The notes: generated by a model from the sequence alone, not told the origin. A stretch of 8,825 nt of DNA from Candidatus Aquicultor primus (GCA_001767575.1 MELI01000029.1:9428-18252), one strand, 5' to 3'. Shown: positions 1 through 6,973, numbered from the stretch's first letter. Translations and numbers: made by a program.

Positions 1-753
1 GGTATCCCCCATAAAGATGCTCGCCGGATAGCTGTTGAACCATAAGAATCCTATACACGCCCCCCCTGTCGCAGCACAGATTATGGCTAAGTCGAGCCTC
101 CCCTGCTGGAAGGCGATACCCGCAAATGCAAGCATCGATATAGTCACGGTTCCGGCCGCCAGCCCGTCAAGGCCATCGGTAAGATTGACCGTATTCGTAG
201 CAGCGATGATTATAAAAAGAACAAACGCGATATATAAAAGCGGGATGATGACGTCTATGCCGGCGAAGGCGATCTTAAAGGACGGTTGTCCCATCGGTAT
301 GACGATGCTGGTCAGGGGGATAGAGACATCAGTATCGAGGCCGGCGAAATTGACGGCGAGCAGGCCGGCGGCGACCGCGATTACGAGCTGCCAGAATATC
401 TTGGCTCGCGCTCTTAACCCTAGCGACCTCGCCTTTACGATTTTACTGTAATCGTCGACAAATCCTAACAAACCGCATGCGAGAATGGTAATAATCGCCA
501 CGACACCGCGCATCGTGGTCGTCGCTATCAGAGAATAAGTGACGGCTATCGTAAATAGGATGATAATCCCGCCCATGGTCGGAGTTCCCGACTTGGTCAG
601 GTGTTTCTGGGGTCCATCGATTCTGACGACTTGGCCCAAGCCCTCCCTGCGCAACAGCTTTATCCAGATAGGAGTGAGCGCCGCCGTTATTATCAACGCC
701 ATCACGGCCGTCATAAATATTTGGTATGTCGGATACCTAAAAAATGCAATCAT
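1..753 (-). CDS. mraY: MraY, phospho-MurNAc-pentapeptide translocase (3' end outside window)
   Basis: This integral membrane enzyme transfers phospho-MurNAc-pentapeptide from UDP to undecaprenyl phosphate on the inner face of the membrane, making lipid I. The 251 visible codons read cleanly from an ATG at 753 and run off the window at position 1. Family motifs seen: HLTKSGTPTMGG (residues 51-62), the Asp pair FVDDY (98-102), NLTDGLDGLA (190-199) with the catalytic-type Asp residues, and N240 followed by PA and FMGDT (247-251), where the window ends. Long hydrophobic segments alternate with these polar loops. The usual length is about 320-360 residues, so roughly a quarter is missing, including the C-terminal His-rich loop. 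The start is supported by an AAGGAT ribosome site at 764-769, 10 nt upstream. It lies 165 nt downstream of murF. The family call is secure. Confidence 0.97.
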   Translation of the reverse strand, partial: MIAFFRYPTYQIFMTAVMALIITAALTPIWIKLLRREGLGQVVRIDGPQKHLTKSGTPTMGGIIILFTIAVTYSLIATTTMRGVVAIITILACGLLGFVDDYSKIVKARSLGLRARAKIFWQLVIAVAAGLLAVNFAGLDTDVSIPLTSIVIPMGQPSFKIAFAGIDVIIPLLYIAFVLFIIIAATNTVNLTDGLDGLAAGTVTISMLAFAGIAFQQGRLDLAIICAATGGACIGFLWFNSYPASIFMGDT

Positions 754-918
754 CTCGACTGTTATCCTTGCTCAACTAAGAAAACACATTTCACTGTCGA
801 CCGCACGACGGTCATGGTAATCATCGCAAGAGAACAGATTTTAAGAAGTCAGAATCTTTAGACGTTTGGGTTCGGGCACGGGCAACCGCCACATAGAAAC
901 GGGCAGCGCGCGGACGTT
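754..918 (-). other. 165-nt spacer between murF and mraY
   Basis: No credible gene is seen here. The minus strand carries a small hairpin, GACCG with loop TCGTG and CGGTC (799-813), about 45 nt before the mraY start. AAACGTC occurs twice near the murF end, and TGCCCGT occurs twice between those copies. No T-tract follows the hairpin, so it does not look like an intrinsic terminator. No promoter with both a good -35 and -10 was found. The spacer is long for two genes of the same pathway, so an independent mraY promoter or leader is possible but not shown. Confidence 0.4.
764..769 (-). promoter_or_regulatory. Ribosome binding site of mraY
   Basis: AAGGAT on the minus strand, separated by 10 nt from the mraY ATG at 753. 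It is the only good SD-like sequence near the first in-frame ATG and fixes that start. It overlaps the stop codon of a spurious 20-codon reading frame. Confidence 0.6.
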
Positions 919-2343
919 TTACGGATTCTGTGTTCTAAATTCTGCTTCATCATATGCTACCAGCGCTTCCACGATTTTTTCTAACCCCATGGCCCGCGAC
1001 GCCTTTACAAGCACCGCGTCTCGCTCAACGCCCAGCTGCCCGAGTACTTGGGTAGCCGTATGAACGTCCATGCAGGCAATGACCGCCTTATTGCTCATTC
1101 CGGCCCTAACCGCCGCCTCCGCGATAAGCCGGCCCTCAACTCCTACCGCTATCAAAATATCGACGCCAAGCACGGCTACGACTTCACCTATCCGCCGGTG
1201 CGCTTCCCTCGAAACCGGCCCCAGCTCCAGCATGTCGCCGAGGACCGCGATACGGCGTCCCTTCGTCTCGATATCCATCAAGGTTGAAAGGGCCGCCTCC
1301 ATAGAGACAGGATTTGCGTTATACGCGTCGTTTAATATCAACACATCCCGCTCGGTTGTGACTATTTCCATCCGCATCGATGTCGGCTTGCACTCCGCCA
1401 GTGCGAGTCTGATGCTGTCTATGCTCAACCCAAGCTCGATGCCGACCGCGATTGCCGCGAGCGCATTGTAGACGTTGTGCCTGCCGGGCACGGCAAGACG
1501 TACACGATAACTCGAAGAGTCACCGATTGTCAAGCCGAAGGCGGCCCTGCCCAGTTGGTCGACTTCGATGCCGGATGCGCACACATCGCCGTCGGCGATG
1601 CCGTATGTTATAATCCTAGCCGACGTCCTATTCGAGATGCTCGTGCTCCACGCACAATCGGCGTTCAGCACCGCTGCGCCATCGACCGAAATCGCCTCGA
1701 TAAGCTCGGCTTTCGCGTAGGCTATCTTCTCTGATGAGCCCAGAAGCTCCATATGCGCTTCCCCGATATTCGTGATGACCCCGATGTCGGGCGCCGCGAT
1801 ATCGGCAAGCTCCTTTATTTGACCAAGACCCCGCATGCCCATCTCTACAACTAGGGCCGACGTATCTAAATCGGCTTTTAAAATGGTCAGAGGGACTCCA
1901 ATCTCATTGTTATAATTCTTGGTTGTGCTTACAACGTTCATCGATTTCGAAAGAACGCCGGTCAACATGTCTTTAGTAGTCGTCTTGCCCGTACTGCCCG
2001 TCACGCCTATGACCGTTGCCGATAGCTTTGCGCGATAATACGCGGCTATCGCCTGGAATGCGCGGAGTGTGTCGCCGACCTCGACCGCGAATTGCGCCCC
2101 GGCCGGCGGCGTCATACCGCGCGATACCGCCCCGCTTTCAATCAAGAAGCCGGCTGCGCCGGCTCTTATCGCGTCCTCTATGTAAGCATGACCATCGGTC
2201 GTCCCCTTAAGAGGTATAAAGAGATCCCCGAAGACAATGGCTCGACTGTCTATGCCGACGCCGTTCACCCTAGCGTCCAGCGACCCATATATAAGCGTGC
2301 CGCCCGTACATAATACTATCTCAGCCGCCTTTAGTCGTATCAT
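919..2343 (-). CDS. murF: MurF, UDP-MurNAc-tripeptide:D-Ala-D-Ala ligase
   Basis: This cytoplasmic Mur ligase adds D-alanyl-D-alanine to UDP-MurNAc-tripeptide using ATP, giving the pentapeptide precursor used by MraY. Numbered from the chosen start (474 residues, normal for the family): substrate-domain DSR (32-34), ATP-binding loop GVTGSTGKTTTKD (113-125, Lys120), NNEIGVP (145-151), EMGMRG (167-172), NIGEAH with His197, MRME (323-326), and the MurF signature NDAYNANP (338-345) followed by GDMLELG (369-375). YNANP separates it from MurC, MurD and MurE. I chose the ATG at 2343 because it overlaps the murE TGA as ATGA, gives the usual MurF N-terminus (MIRLKAAEIV), and has AGAGGG upstream inside murE. 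An in-frame ATG at 2364 would add seven residues (MPRGIEG) and is less likely. The overlap implies translational coupling to murE. Confidence 0.97.
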   Translation of the reverse strand: MIRLKAAEIVLCTGGTLIYGSLDARVNGVGIDSRAIVFGDLFIPLKGTTDGHAYIEDAIRAGAAGFLIESGAVSRGMTPPAGAQFAVEVGDTLRAFQAIAAYYRAKLSATVIGVTGSTGKTTTKDMLTGVLSKSMNVVSTTKNYNNEIGVPLTILKADLDTSALVVEMGMRGLGQIKELADIAAPDIGVITNIGEAHMELLGSSEKIAYAKAELIEAISVDGAAVLNADCAWSTSISNRTSARIITYGIADGDVCASGIEVDQLGRAAFGLTIGDSSSYRVRLAVPGRHNVYNALAAIAVGIELGLSIDSIRLALAECKPTSMRMEIVTTERDVLILNDAYNANPVSMEAALSTLMDIETKGRRIAVLGDMLELGPVSREAHRRIGEVVAVLGVDILIAVGVEGRLIAEAAVRAGMSNKAVIACMDVHTATQVLGQLGVERDAVLVKASRAMGLEKIVEALVAYDEAEFRTQNP

Positions 2344-3803
2344 CCCTTCAATCCCTCTAGGCACCTTCTAGCCACATCCCTATCATCAAAGGTCATTTTT
2401 TCTCCCTTGATCTCCTGGCCGCCCTCATGACCCTTGCCGGCTATGATCACAGTGTCACCGTTCCCGGCACAAGCAATAGCCTCTTTGATAGCCAGCCTTC
2501 TGTCTTCGATGATGTGATAGCCGTTGCCATTTAGCGCACGCGCTCCCTCTGCGATTTCCTCTATAATCTTGCCCGGCTCTTCGCTCCGCGGATTATCCGA
2601 TGTTAGAATTGCGTAATCACTCAATTGCGTCCCAATCCTGCCCATTAACGGCCGCTTTCCCCGATCGCGGTCGCCACCGCACCCAAAGACCGTTATCAGC
2701 CTTCCGGTTGTGATCTCTCGCGCCGCGATTAGAGCCTTCTCGAGGCTGTCGGGAGTATGCGCATAGTCGACAATGACACTAAAACCCTGTCCGCAATCAA
2801 TGCGTTCGAACCTCCCCGGCACCGCCGCCAACGCCTCTAATCCAACTTTAATTACATTAATTCCGATTCCTTGTGAATATGCGACTCCGGCCGCGGCCAA
2901 CGCATTATGTATGTTAAACATACCCGGCAACCTGAGCGCTACACTCGTCTGCGCCCCCGGCACGTGAAGCTCGAATGTTGAACCATCTGCTCTGGCCTCT
3001 ATATTTGTGCCATATACCTCTACTTTATCCTTATTGCTAAACCTTATATGTCGCGAACCGGTCTCTTCGATTATTCGACGTCCGAATTGGTCGTCGACGT
3101 TGATGACGTGCACAACATCCCGACCGGACGTCCTTTCGAATATACGACGCTTGACCTTGAAGTACTCCTCCATCGTCCCGTGATAATCCAGATGCTCCCG
3201 GCTCAAGTTCGTAAAGACAAGGGCGTCGAAATCACAGGCCTCAACCCGCGCAAGGTCTATAGCATGAGATGATACCTCAATCGATACAGCCTCGACACCG
3301 GCATCGACCATAGATGCGAAGAGCCGCTGTATGTCGAGTGATTCGGGTGTGGTTCGCTCAACGGCAAAGACTTCATCGCCAATCCGATACTCGATGGTGC
3401 CGATGAGGCCCGTCTTATATCCCGATGACTTGAAAATCGAATCTATCATATAGGTCGTCGTAGTCTTACCATTGGTGCCGGTAACACCGACGAGCCTCAT
3501 TTTACGGGTAGGATGCCCATAGAAAGCGCTCGCCGCCCGCGCCATACCAACGCGCGTATCTTCAACGACTACTTGGGTTATCGATAGGTCGGGCATCACC
3601 TCTTCGACCATGACCGCCGATGCCCCCGCTTCTTGCGCACGCCCGGCATACTCATGGCCGTCGGTCTTAAATCCGCGAATGCAGAAGAAAAGGTCGCCGC
3701 TTTTTACCCGGCGTGAATCATAGGCCAGGCCCGATATCTCGATATCAGGGTCGCCCTCAAACTTGATCTCTTCGATTTCGGCAACGATGTCTTTGAGTCG
3801 CAC
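2340..3803 (-). CDS. murE: MurE, UDP-MurNAc-L-Ala-D-Glu:meso-diaminopimelate ligase
   Basis: This cytoplasmic ATP-dependent ligase adds the third residue of the stem peptide. Numbered from the GTG start (487 residues): DSRR (29-32), P-loop GVTGTNGKTTT (106-116, Lys113), substrate loop TTPES (151-155), SSHA (178-181), NLSREHLDYHG (199-209), the Lys expected to be carbamylated (Lys218), YAHTPDS (347-353), FGCGGDRDRGKR (373-384), DNPR (403-406) and GKGHE (456-460). DNPR is the recognised determinant for meso-diaminopimelate rather than lysine. The start is a choice: an ATG at 3815 has no SD, whereas GGAGG at 3809-3813 lies 5 nt before GTG at 3803, so GTG is preferred. The usual GKGHE-x-YQ reads GKGHEGGQ here, with Gly for the common Tyr. 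It overlaps murF by 4 nt and follows an 81-nt spacer with a promoter-like element and an inverted repeat. Confidence 0.96.
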   Translation of the reverse strand: MRLKDIVAEIEEIKFEGDPDIEISGLAYDSRRVKSGDLFFCIRGFKTDGHEYAGRAQEAGASAVMVEEVMPDLSITQVVVEDTRVGMARAASAFYGHPTRKMRLVGVTGTNGKTTTTYMIDSIFKSSGYKTGLIGTIEYRIGDEVFAVERTTPESLDIQRLFASMVDAGVEAVSIEVSSHAIDLARVEACDFDALVFTNLSREHLDYHGTMEEYFKVKRRIFERTSGRDVVHVINVDDQFGRRIIEETGSRHIRFSNKDKVEVYGTNIEARADGSTFELHVPGAQTSVALRLPGMFNIHNALAAAGVAYSQGIGINVIKVGLEALAAVPGRFERIDCGQGFSVIVDYAHTPDSLEKALIAAREITTGRLITVFGCGGDRDRGKRPLMGRIGTQLSDYAILTSDNPRSEEPGKIIEEIAEGARALNGNGYHIIEDRRLAIKEAIACAGNGDTVIIAGKGHEGGQEIKGEKMTFDDRDVARRCLEGLKG

Positions 3804-3808
3804 GCTCT

Positions 3809-3813
3809 CCTCC
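3809..3813 (-). promoter_or_regulatory. Ribosome binding site that decides the murE start
   Basis: GGAGG on the minus strand with a 5-nt spacer to GTG at 3803. It begins with the last base of the alternative ATG (3813-3815), so it can serve only the GTG start. The ATG itself is preceded by an A/T-rich sequence with no SD. Confidence 0.65.
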
Positions 3814-3870
3814 ATAAACCATTATATAATATCAAGACGCAAAAGCCGCGGTCCAGCAGCAATGGTTTAT
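3814..3870. repeat. Perfect 10-bp inverted repeat flanking the murE leader
   Basis: ATAAACCATT at 3814-3823 and its exact reverse complement AATGGTTTAT at 3861-3870 are separated by 37 bp. On the coding strand the downstream arm overlaps the TATAAT-like element and ends directly against the murE SD. The spacer contains two smaller palindromes, CCGCGG and ATTATATAAT. As RNA it could form a hairpin with its base against the ribosome site; as DNA it could be a split operator. No T-tract follows, so a terminator is unlikely. Confidence 0.6.
3821..3826 (-). promoter_or_regulatory. Possible -10 element upstream of murE
   Basis: A consensus TATAAT lies on the minus strand at 3826-3821. No convincing -35 box is found 16-18 bp upstream (CGGCTT at 16 bp is poor), so the call rests on the -10 alone in an A/T-rich patch. 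A transcript from it would begin around or just before the murE SD and exclude the ATG at 3815, agreeing with the GTG start. Confidence 0.3.
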
Positions 3871-3884
3871 TCTATTGAATCCTA

Positions 3885-4487
3885 TTAGTGGACCAGAAAA
3901 AAACTCTCGTTGTCGTCTATTATCGCTGATACCTTATGATTGCAGCCCCCGTAACCCGCGAAAAGCGCTTCATTTTCATTTTTCCACATATATCCAGTTC
4001 CAATCTGCTCCGCGAAAGATTCGTCAATTGAATTGGAGAAGACTATGCTCCTCAAGATATCGATGGGCGAATCGCCTTCGATGCTCTCCGCATGACCGCT
4101 CTTGAAAACGGCTGTATCGACATCAGAACAGGCCAGCAGCTCCTGGTATTCATTGCGCCACAAGTATCCATTATCCGACAACGCGTCGAGCCTGAACTCG
4201 AAGGAAGGTGTCACGGTACGGGGCTCGGCGACGATTTTCATCTGGCACCTTGCTTCGACAGATATTATTCTTTCCGCATTGACCGGCTTGGGCTTGCGTT
4301 TCCTCGTAAGTGCTTCCGCTAGTTCGTGCAATACCTTGATAGTCGGCTTGCTCTGGTGTTTGACCACACGCTTCTGACCGGGAAAGATCCTTGTCTCCGC
4401 AAGCGGTTCTGCTGCCGTCACCTTCCAGGGTTGATTTAAACGCTTCTCCGCTCTTCGTGCTCTGTGTTTTGCCTTGTTCCTTGCCAT
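3885..4487 (-). CDS. Unrecognised 200-residue protein with a duplicated GY-W-NE motif
   Basis: I do not recognise this family. The frame is open for 200 codons and ends in tandem stops (TAA TAG). The start is ATG at 4487, with AAGGGGG 6 nt upstream; a TTG at 4559 would add 24 residues but has no SD. Residues 1 to about 75 are very basic (MARNKAKHRARRAEKR at the start, TRKRKPKP near 61-68), while the second half is largely acidic. Two copies of one motif lie 58 residues apart: NGYLWRNEYQELLA (106-119) and TGYMWKNENEALFA (164-177), sharing G-Y-[LM]-W-[RK]-N-E and L-[LF]-A. No signal peptide, membrane segment or nucleotide-binding motif is seen. It sits between the septal PBP gene and murE with wide gaps on both sides (184 and 81 nt). 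A division-related or nucleic-acid-binding role is possible only by position and charge. Confidence 0.75.
   Translation of the reverse strand: MARNKAKHRARRAEKRLNQPWKVTAAEPLAETRIFPGQKRVVKHQSKPTIKVLHELAEALTRKRKPKPVNAERIISVEARCQMKIVAEPRTVTPSFEFRLDALSDNGYLWRNEYQELLACSDVDTAVFKSGHAESIEGDSPIDILRSIVFSNSIDESFAEQIGTGYMWKNENEALFAGYGGCNHKVSAIIDDNESFFLVH
3957..3998 (-). repeat. Second copy of an internal protein repeat
   Basis: Encodes TGYMWKNENEALFA (residues 164-177 of the unrecognised protein). Gly, Tyr, Trp, Asn, Glu, Leu and Ala match the first copy at identical relative positions, and Met/Leu and Lys/Arg are conservative changes. Confidence 0.6.
4131..4172 (-). repeat. First copy of an internal protein repeat
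   Basis: Encodes NGYLWRNEYQELLA (residues 106-119 of the unrecognised protein). The second copy is at 3957-3998. The DNA of the two copies has diverged more than the protein motif, as expected for an old duplication kept for function. Confidence 0.6.
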
Positions 4488-4671
4488 CTTCCGCCCCCTT
4501 CTGATGCCGTCACCAGTGCTGAAACCATTGACCGTCGATTTATGCGCCCGCTCATCCAAATGCGACGGACTTGATGATTCTCATTGCAAACCATGCATAA
4601 TCTTCTATATGTTTTCCAAAATAACCTGCCGGCTCTTGTCTTTGGAGCGAAGCTGCCTATACGCGCGCTTG
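4488..4671 (-). other. 184-nt spacer between the PBP gene and the unrecognised gene
   Basis: No separate gene is seen. The part from 4559 down is an in-frame extension of the unrecognised gene back to a TTG but lacks an SD. The A/T-rich stretch near 4595-4625 contains TATAGA-like and TTGGAA-like hexamers, but no pair with proper promoter spacing. ATGGTTT occurs twice here (4522-4528 and 4588-4594), and the same heptamer is present in the murE inverted repeat. No terminator hairpin follows the PBP stop. Confidence 0.35.
4494..4500 (-). promoter_or_regulatory. Ribosome binding site of the unrecognised gene
   Basis: AAGGGGG on the minus strand, 6 nt before ATG at 4487. It selects this ATG over the upstream in-frame TTG at 4559, which has no purine-rich sequence before it, and it supports the gene being translated. 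Confidence 0.6.
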
Positions 4672-6372
4672 TTATTCCGGTGGTATTTTAAGATATCGCA
4701 GCGAGAACTCTGCAATTTTGCTGAAAACCGGGGCCGCGACCGACCCGCCGTAAATACTCTGTTGGGGCTCGTCGATAACGACCGATATTACCAGCTGAGG
4801 GTCATTCATAGGGGTCATGCCCATGAAGGAAGCGATATATTTGCCTTGCTCGTATCCGCGCCCGCCGACTTTGGCCTTCTGGGCGGTCCCGGTCTTGCCG
4901 CCCACACGATACCCGGTCACGCTTGCCTGCTTGCCGGTTCCAATTAAGACTGTATTTTCGAGAATTCCCCTCATCTGCGCGGCGGTAGCGACATCGAGAA
5001 CGCGTTTTCCCTTCACGATTTCCGTCTTTTCAACAATTCGGCCGCGCGGGCCTGCCGCCTCTATTAGAAAATGCGGTTGGGTGGGCACACCGTCATTGGC
5101 AATTGTCGCCATCGCTTTAGTCATGACCAGCTGTGTCGTGCAAATACCCTGCCCAAACGGTATATTGGCGAGCGACATCTTAGACCAGTTCTCGACCTGC
5201 GGATAATATCCTCTAGCTTCGCCGGGAAAATCTACGTCGCAAGATTTGTTAAACTCGAAGCGCTTAAGGTATTTATCGATTCGCTCTTTGCCGAGCAAGG
5301 CGCCGACTTTGACCATGCCGACGTTACTCGATTCCTGCACAATCTCCGCGAAAGTGAAGTTCTTAGCCGGTCTCGGGTGCGATTCCTTGATATTCTTCGA
5401 CCCGACCCTAATCGTGGGTTCAAGATAGAACGCCGTCGAAGGGTTGCAAACCTTCTCCTCGAGAGCTATAGCCGCGATGACCGCCTTCATCGTCGAACCG
5501 GGCTCGTAAAGGTCGGTTATGGCCTTGTTGCGGAGATTGGTGTCGTCGAGCGTCTCTAATTTATTCGGGTTATAGCAGGGCACGTTCGCCATCGCGTAGA
5601 TTTCACCGGTCTTAGAATTCATGACAATCACGCTGCCCGATTTGGCCTTATACTCCTCGACCGCCTTCGCCAACTCCAGCTCGGCCTTGTACTGTATCTC
5701 CCGGTCAATCGTGATTTTGATACTGGTCCCATCAATCGGTCGTGACGATGATTGAATGCTTCGAGGGATCGGTCTGCCCTGACCATCCTTCTCCGCAACT
5801 ATCCTCCCCGGTTTGCCGTAGAGGAGCTCGTTGTATTCTAATTCCAGGCCGCCGAGGCCGTGGTTGTCCATGCCGGCAAACCCTATGACATGCCCTGCTA
5901 ACGAGCCGTTTGGATAATGGCGCTTGCTCTCTTTTATATAACCTATCCCTTTAACCTTGTCTTCTTCGACGATTTTCTTTATCTGTGCGAGAGTTTTGGA
6001 ATCGGTTTTCCTGATAAGATAAATGAACCCCGACTGCTTAATAAGCGAATCCAACAGCTTTCGTTCATCTTTCTTTAAAATCGGAGCCAGTTTCTTTGCG
6101 AAGTTCTTCGGGTCATCGATAAGGTAGGGGGTTGCGTAGACCGAGTCCATCAATATATTGACCGCAAGTTCACTGCCGTTTCTATCCAGGATTTCGCCTC
6201 TCTTCGAGGGTAGCTCTATTACACGGAGCCTTTGTCTCTCGGCCATTTCATCGTATTCGGACGAGGACATCGCTTGGACGAAAAAGAGCCGTCCTGAAAC
6301 AGTCATTAGACCGACGATTATGAGGGCGAGCAGGAATTTTAGACGTATTTCAAGCACACGATTTTTGCCCAC
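4672..6372 (-). CDS. ftsI: Class B penicillin-binding protein (septal transpeptidase, FtsI/PbpB/SpoVD type)
   Basis: This membrane-anchored D,D-transpeptidase cross-links septal peptidoglycan and normally works with an FtsW glycosyltransferase. The 566 residues contain a short basic cytoplasmic tail, one membrane segment (about 12-33), the N-terminal pedestal domain beginning SKRGEILDRNGSELA (56-70), and a transpeptidase domain with all three active-site motifs: STMK (293-296, nucleophile Ser293), SSN (348-350) and KTG (493-495). No PASTA domains follow; the chain ends at IPPE. This points to plain FtsI/PbpB, though PASTA-less SpoVD-like enzymes cannot be excluded. The start is GTG at 6372 with AGGGA 9 nt upstream; the next ATG (residue 23) would cut the membrane segment. 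It lies 148 nt after ftsL, unusually far, and is followed by an unknown gene rather than murE. Confidence 0.95.
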   Translation of the reverse strand: MGKNRVLEIRLKFLLALIIVGLMTVSGRLFFVQAMSSSEYDEMAERQRLRVIELPSKRGEILDRNGSELAVNILMDSVYATPYLIDDPKNFAKKLAPILKKDERKLLDSLIKQSGFIYLIRKTDSKTLAQIKKIVEEDKVKGIGYIKESKRHYPNGSLAGHVIGFAGMDNHGLGGLELEYNELLYGKPGRIVAEKDGQGRPIPRSIQSSSRPIDGTSIKITIDREIQYKAELELAKAVEEYKAKSGSVIVMNSKTGEIYAMANVPCYNPNKLETLDDTNLRNKAITDLYEPGSTMKAVIAAIALEEKVCNPSTAFYLEPTIRVGSKNIKESHPRPAKNFTFAEIVQESSNVGMVKVGALLGKERIDKYLKRFEFNKSCDVDFPGEARGYYPQVENWSKMSLANIPFGQGICTTQLVMTKAMATIANDGVPTQPHFLIEAAGPRGRIVEKTEIVKGKRVLDVATAAQMRGILENTVLIGTGKQASVTGYRVGGKTGTAQKAKVGGRGYEQGKYIASFMGMTPMNDPQLVISVVIDEPQQSIYGGSVAAPVFSKIAEFSLRYLKIPPE

Positions 6373-6520
6373 GGGTTATCTTCCCTTTTCCGCCCTGTTC
6401 CGCCGAGTCGGTTATTTGGCTTACTTAAACAAGGACTACGAAATGCCAAAACAACACTCTATACCAACGCCTTGTCTACTGCAATGACAACAGCTAAACG
6501 CCGGTCGTTTGTTCTATCCT
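6373..6520 (-). other. 148-nt spacer between ftsL and the PBP gene
   Basis: No minus-strand ATG and no usable small frame are present. Ten nt after the ftsL stop is a short hairpin, AAACG with loop ACCGG and CGTTT (6496-6510), too weak and lacking a T-tract to be called a terminator. TTGCAG and TATAGA lie 15 bp apart downstream of it, a poor promoter match. The sequence just before the PBP GTG holds its purine-rich ribosome site. Confidence 0.35.
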
Positions 6521-6973
6521 CTATTGCTCTGCGGGATTATTGTCATAAGCCGGTTCGGGACCGCCAACCGCTACCCGAAGATACGAGATCTTCGGAGCTT
6601 TAACCATGGACAACTTATTTATAGCGACCGACTCGATTCTCTGCGGCGACTCAAGGTTTGCCTTGCGTGCCAGAAGTTTGTCCTGTTCCTGTTGGGCTAT
6701 TTGAATCTCTTTCTTGACCATCTCGGTCTGATAGCTAAGTTGAGAGACCAGAGCTTGTTGCGCAACGTTAAGAATAATACAGGCCGTAAGCGCGGAAACG
6801 GAAAGGACGAATAGCGGAAAAGGAATTTCTATTGAAGATGCTGCTCTCCTTGACGTCGATACACGACGCGAATTCTCGTCTATGACTCTTAGGTTGTGCC
6901 GTTTTTTAGGCCGTTCCTCGGGTCTTACCGGGTGCTTCACTGCGACTGTTTGTGCTGCTTGTATTGTCCTCAC
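6521..6973 (-). CDS. ftsL: FtsL-like bitopic division protein
   Basis: FtsL-type proteins form a complex with DivIC/FtsB and DivIB/FtsQ in the divisome and help activate the septal synthase; sequence conservation is low, so position and topology carry the call. The 150 residues show a basic cytoplasmic tail (1-48, about a quarter Lys/Arg), one membrane segment (about 50-72), then a polar, heptad-compatible coiled coil (about 74-108), and SPQRIESVAINKLSMVKAP (109-127), which matches the RIE...A...L-[GS]-M...P ending of the FtsL/DivIC family. The last 20 residues are probably disordered. The start is GTG at 6973, only 3 nt after the rsmH TAA. The SD is weak (GGAG 12 nt upstream, within rsmH), so coupling to rsmH is likely. 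A GTG at residue 12 is a less likely alternative. Confidence 0.85.
   Translation of the reverse strand: MRTIQAAQTVAVKHPVRPEERPKKRHNLRVIDENSRRVSTSRRAASSIEIPFPLFVLSVSALTACIILNVAQQALVSQLSYQTEMVKKEIQIAQQEQDKLLARKANLESPQRIESVAINKLSMVKAPKISYLRVAVGGPEPAYDNNPAEQ

Noticed and set aside
35..451. Plus-strand open frame of 138 codons
   Set aside because: Antisense to mraY, whose minus-strand reading contains every expected motif.
762..824. 20-codon minus-strand frame just before mraY, possible leader peptide
   Set aside because: No ribosome site, no regulatory codon run, and its stop codon overlaps the mraY SD. A chance frame is the simplest explanation.
1070..1471. Plus-strand open frame of 133 codons, Ala/Ser/Thr-rich
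   Set aside because: Antisense to murF. Its low-complexity composition reflects the complement of murF codons, and no ribosome site or domain is seen.
2341..2364. Seven-residue N-terminal extension of MurF from ATG 2364
   Set aside because: The extension MPRGIEG is simply the end of murE read in another frame. The ATGA overlap at 2340-2343 gives the normal MurF N-terminus.
4485..4559. 24-residue N-terminal extension of the unrecognised gene from TTG 4559
   Set aside because: No SD precedes the TTG, while ATG 4487 has AAGGGGG at 6-nt spacing.
3804..4671. Unknown gene as a mobile element or its cargo
   Set aside because: No transposase, integrase, terminal inverted repeats or clear target-site duplication was found. 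The short ATGGTTT repeats are too small to support this.
5071..5559. Plus-strand open frame of 162 codons
   Set aside because: It lies wholly antisense to the transpeptidase domain of the PBP gene, which has all its family motifs. The translated sequence is Arg-rich without recognisable domains, as expected of a shadow frame.
6496..6510. AAACG-loop-CGTTT hairpin as a terminator after ftsL
   Set aside because: A 5-bp stem without a T-tract is too weak, and stopping transcription here would separate ftsL from the PBP gene without clear support.
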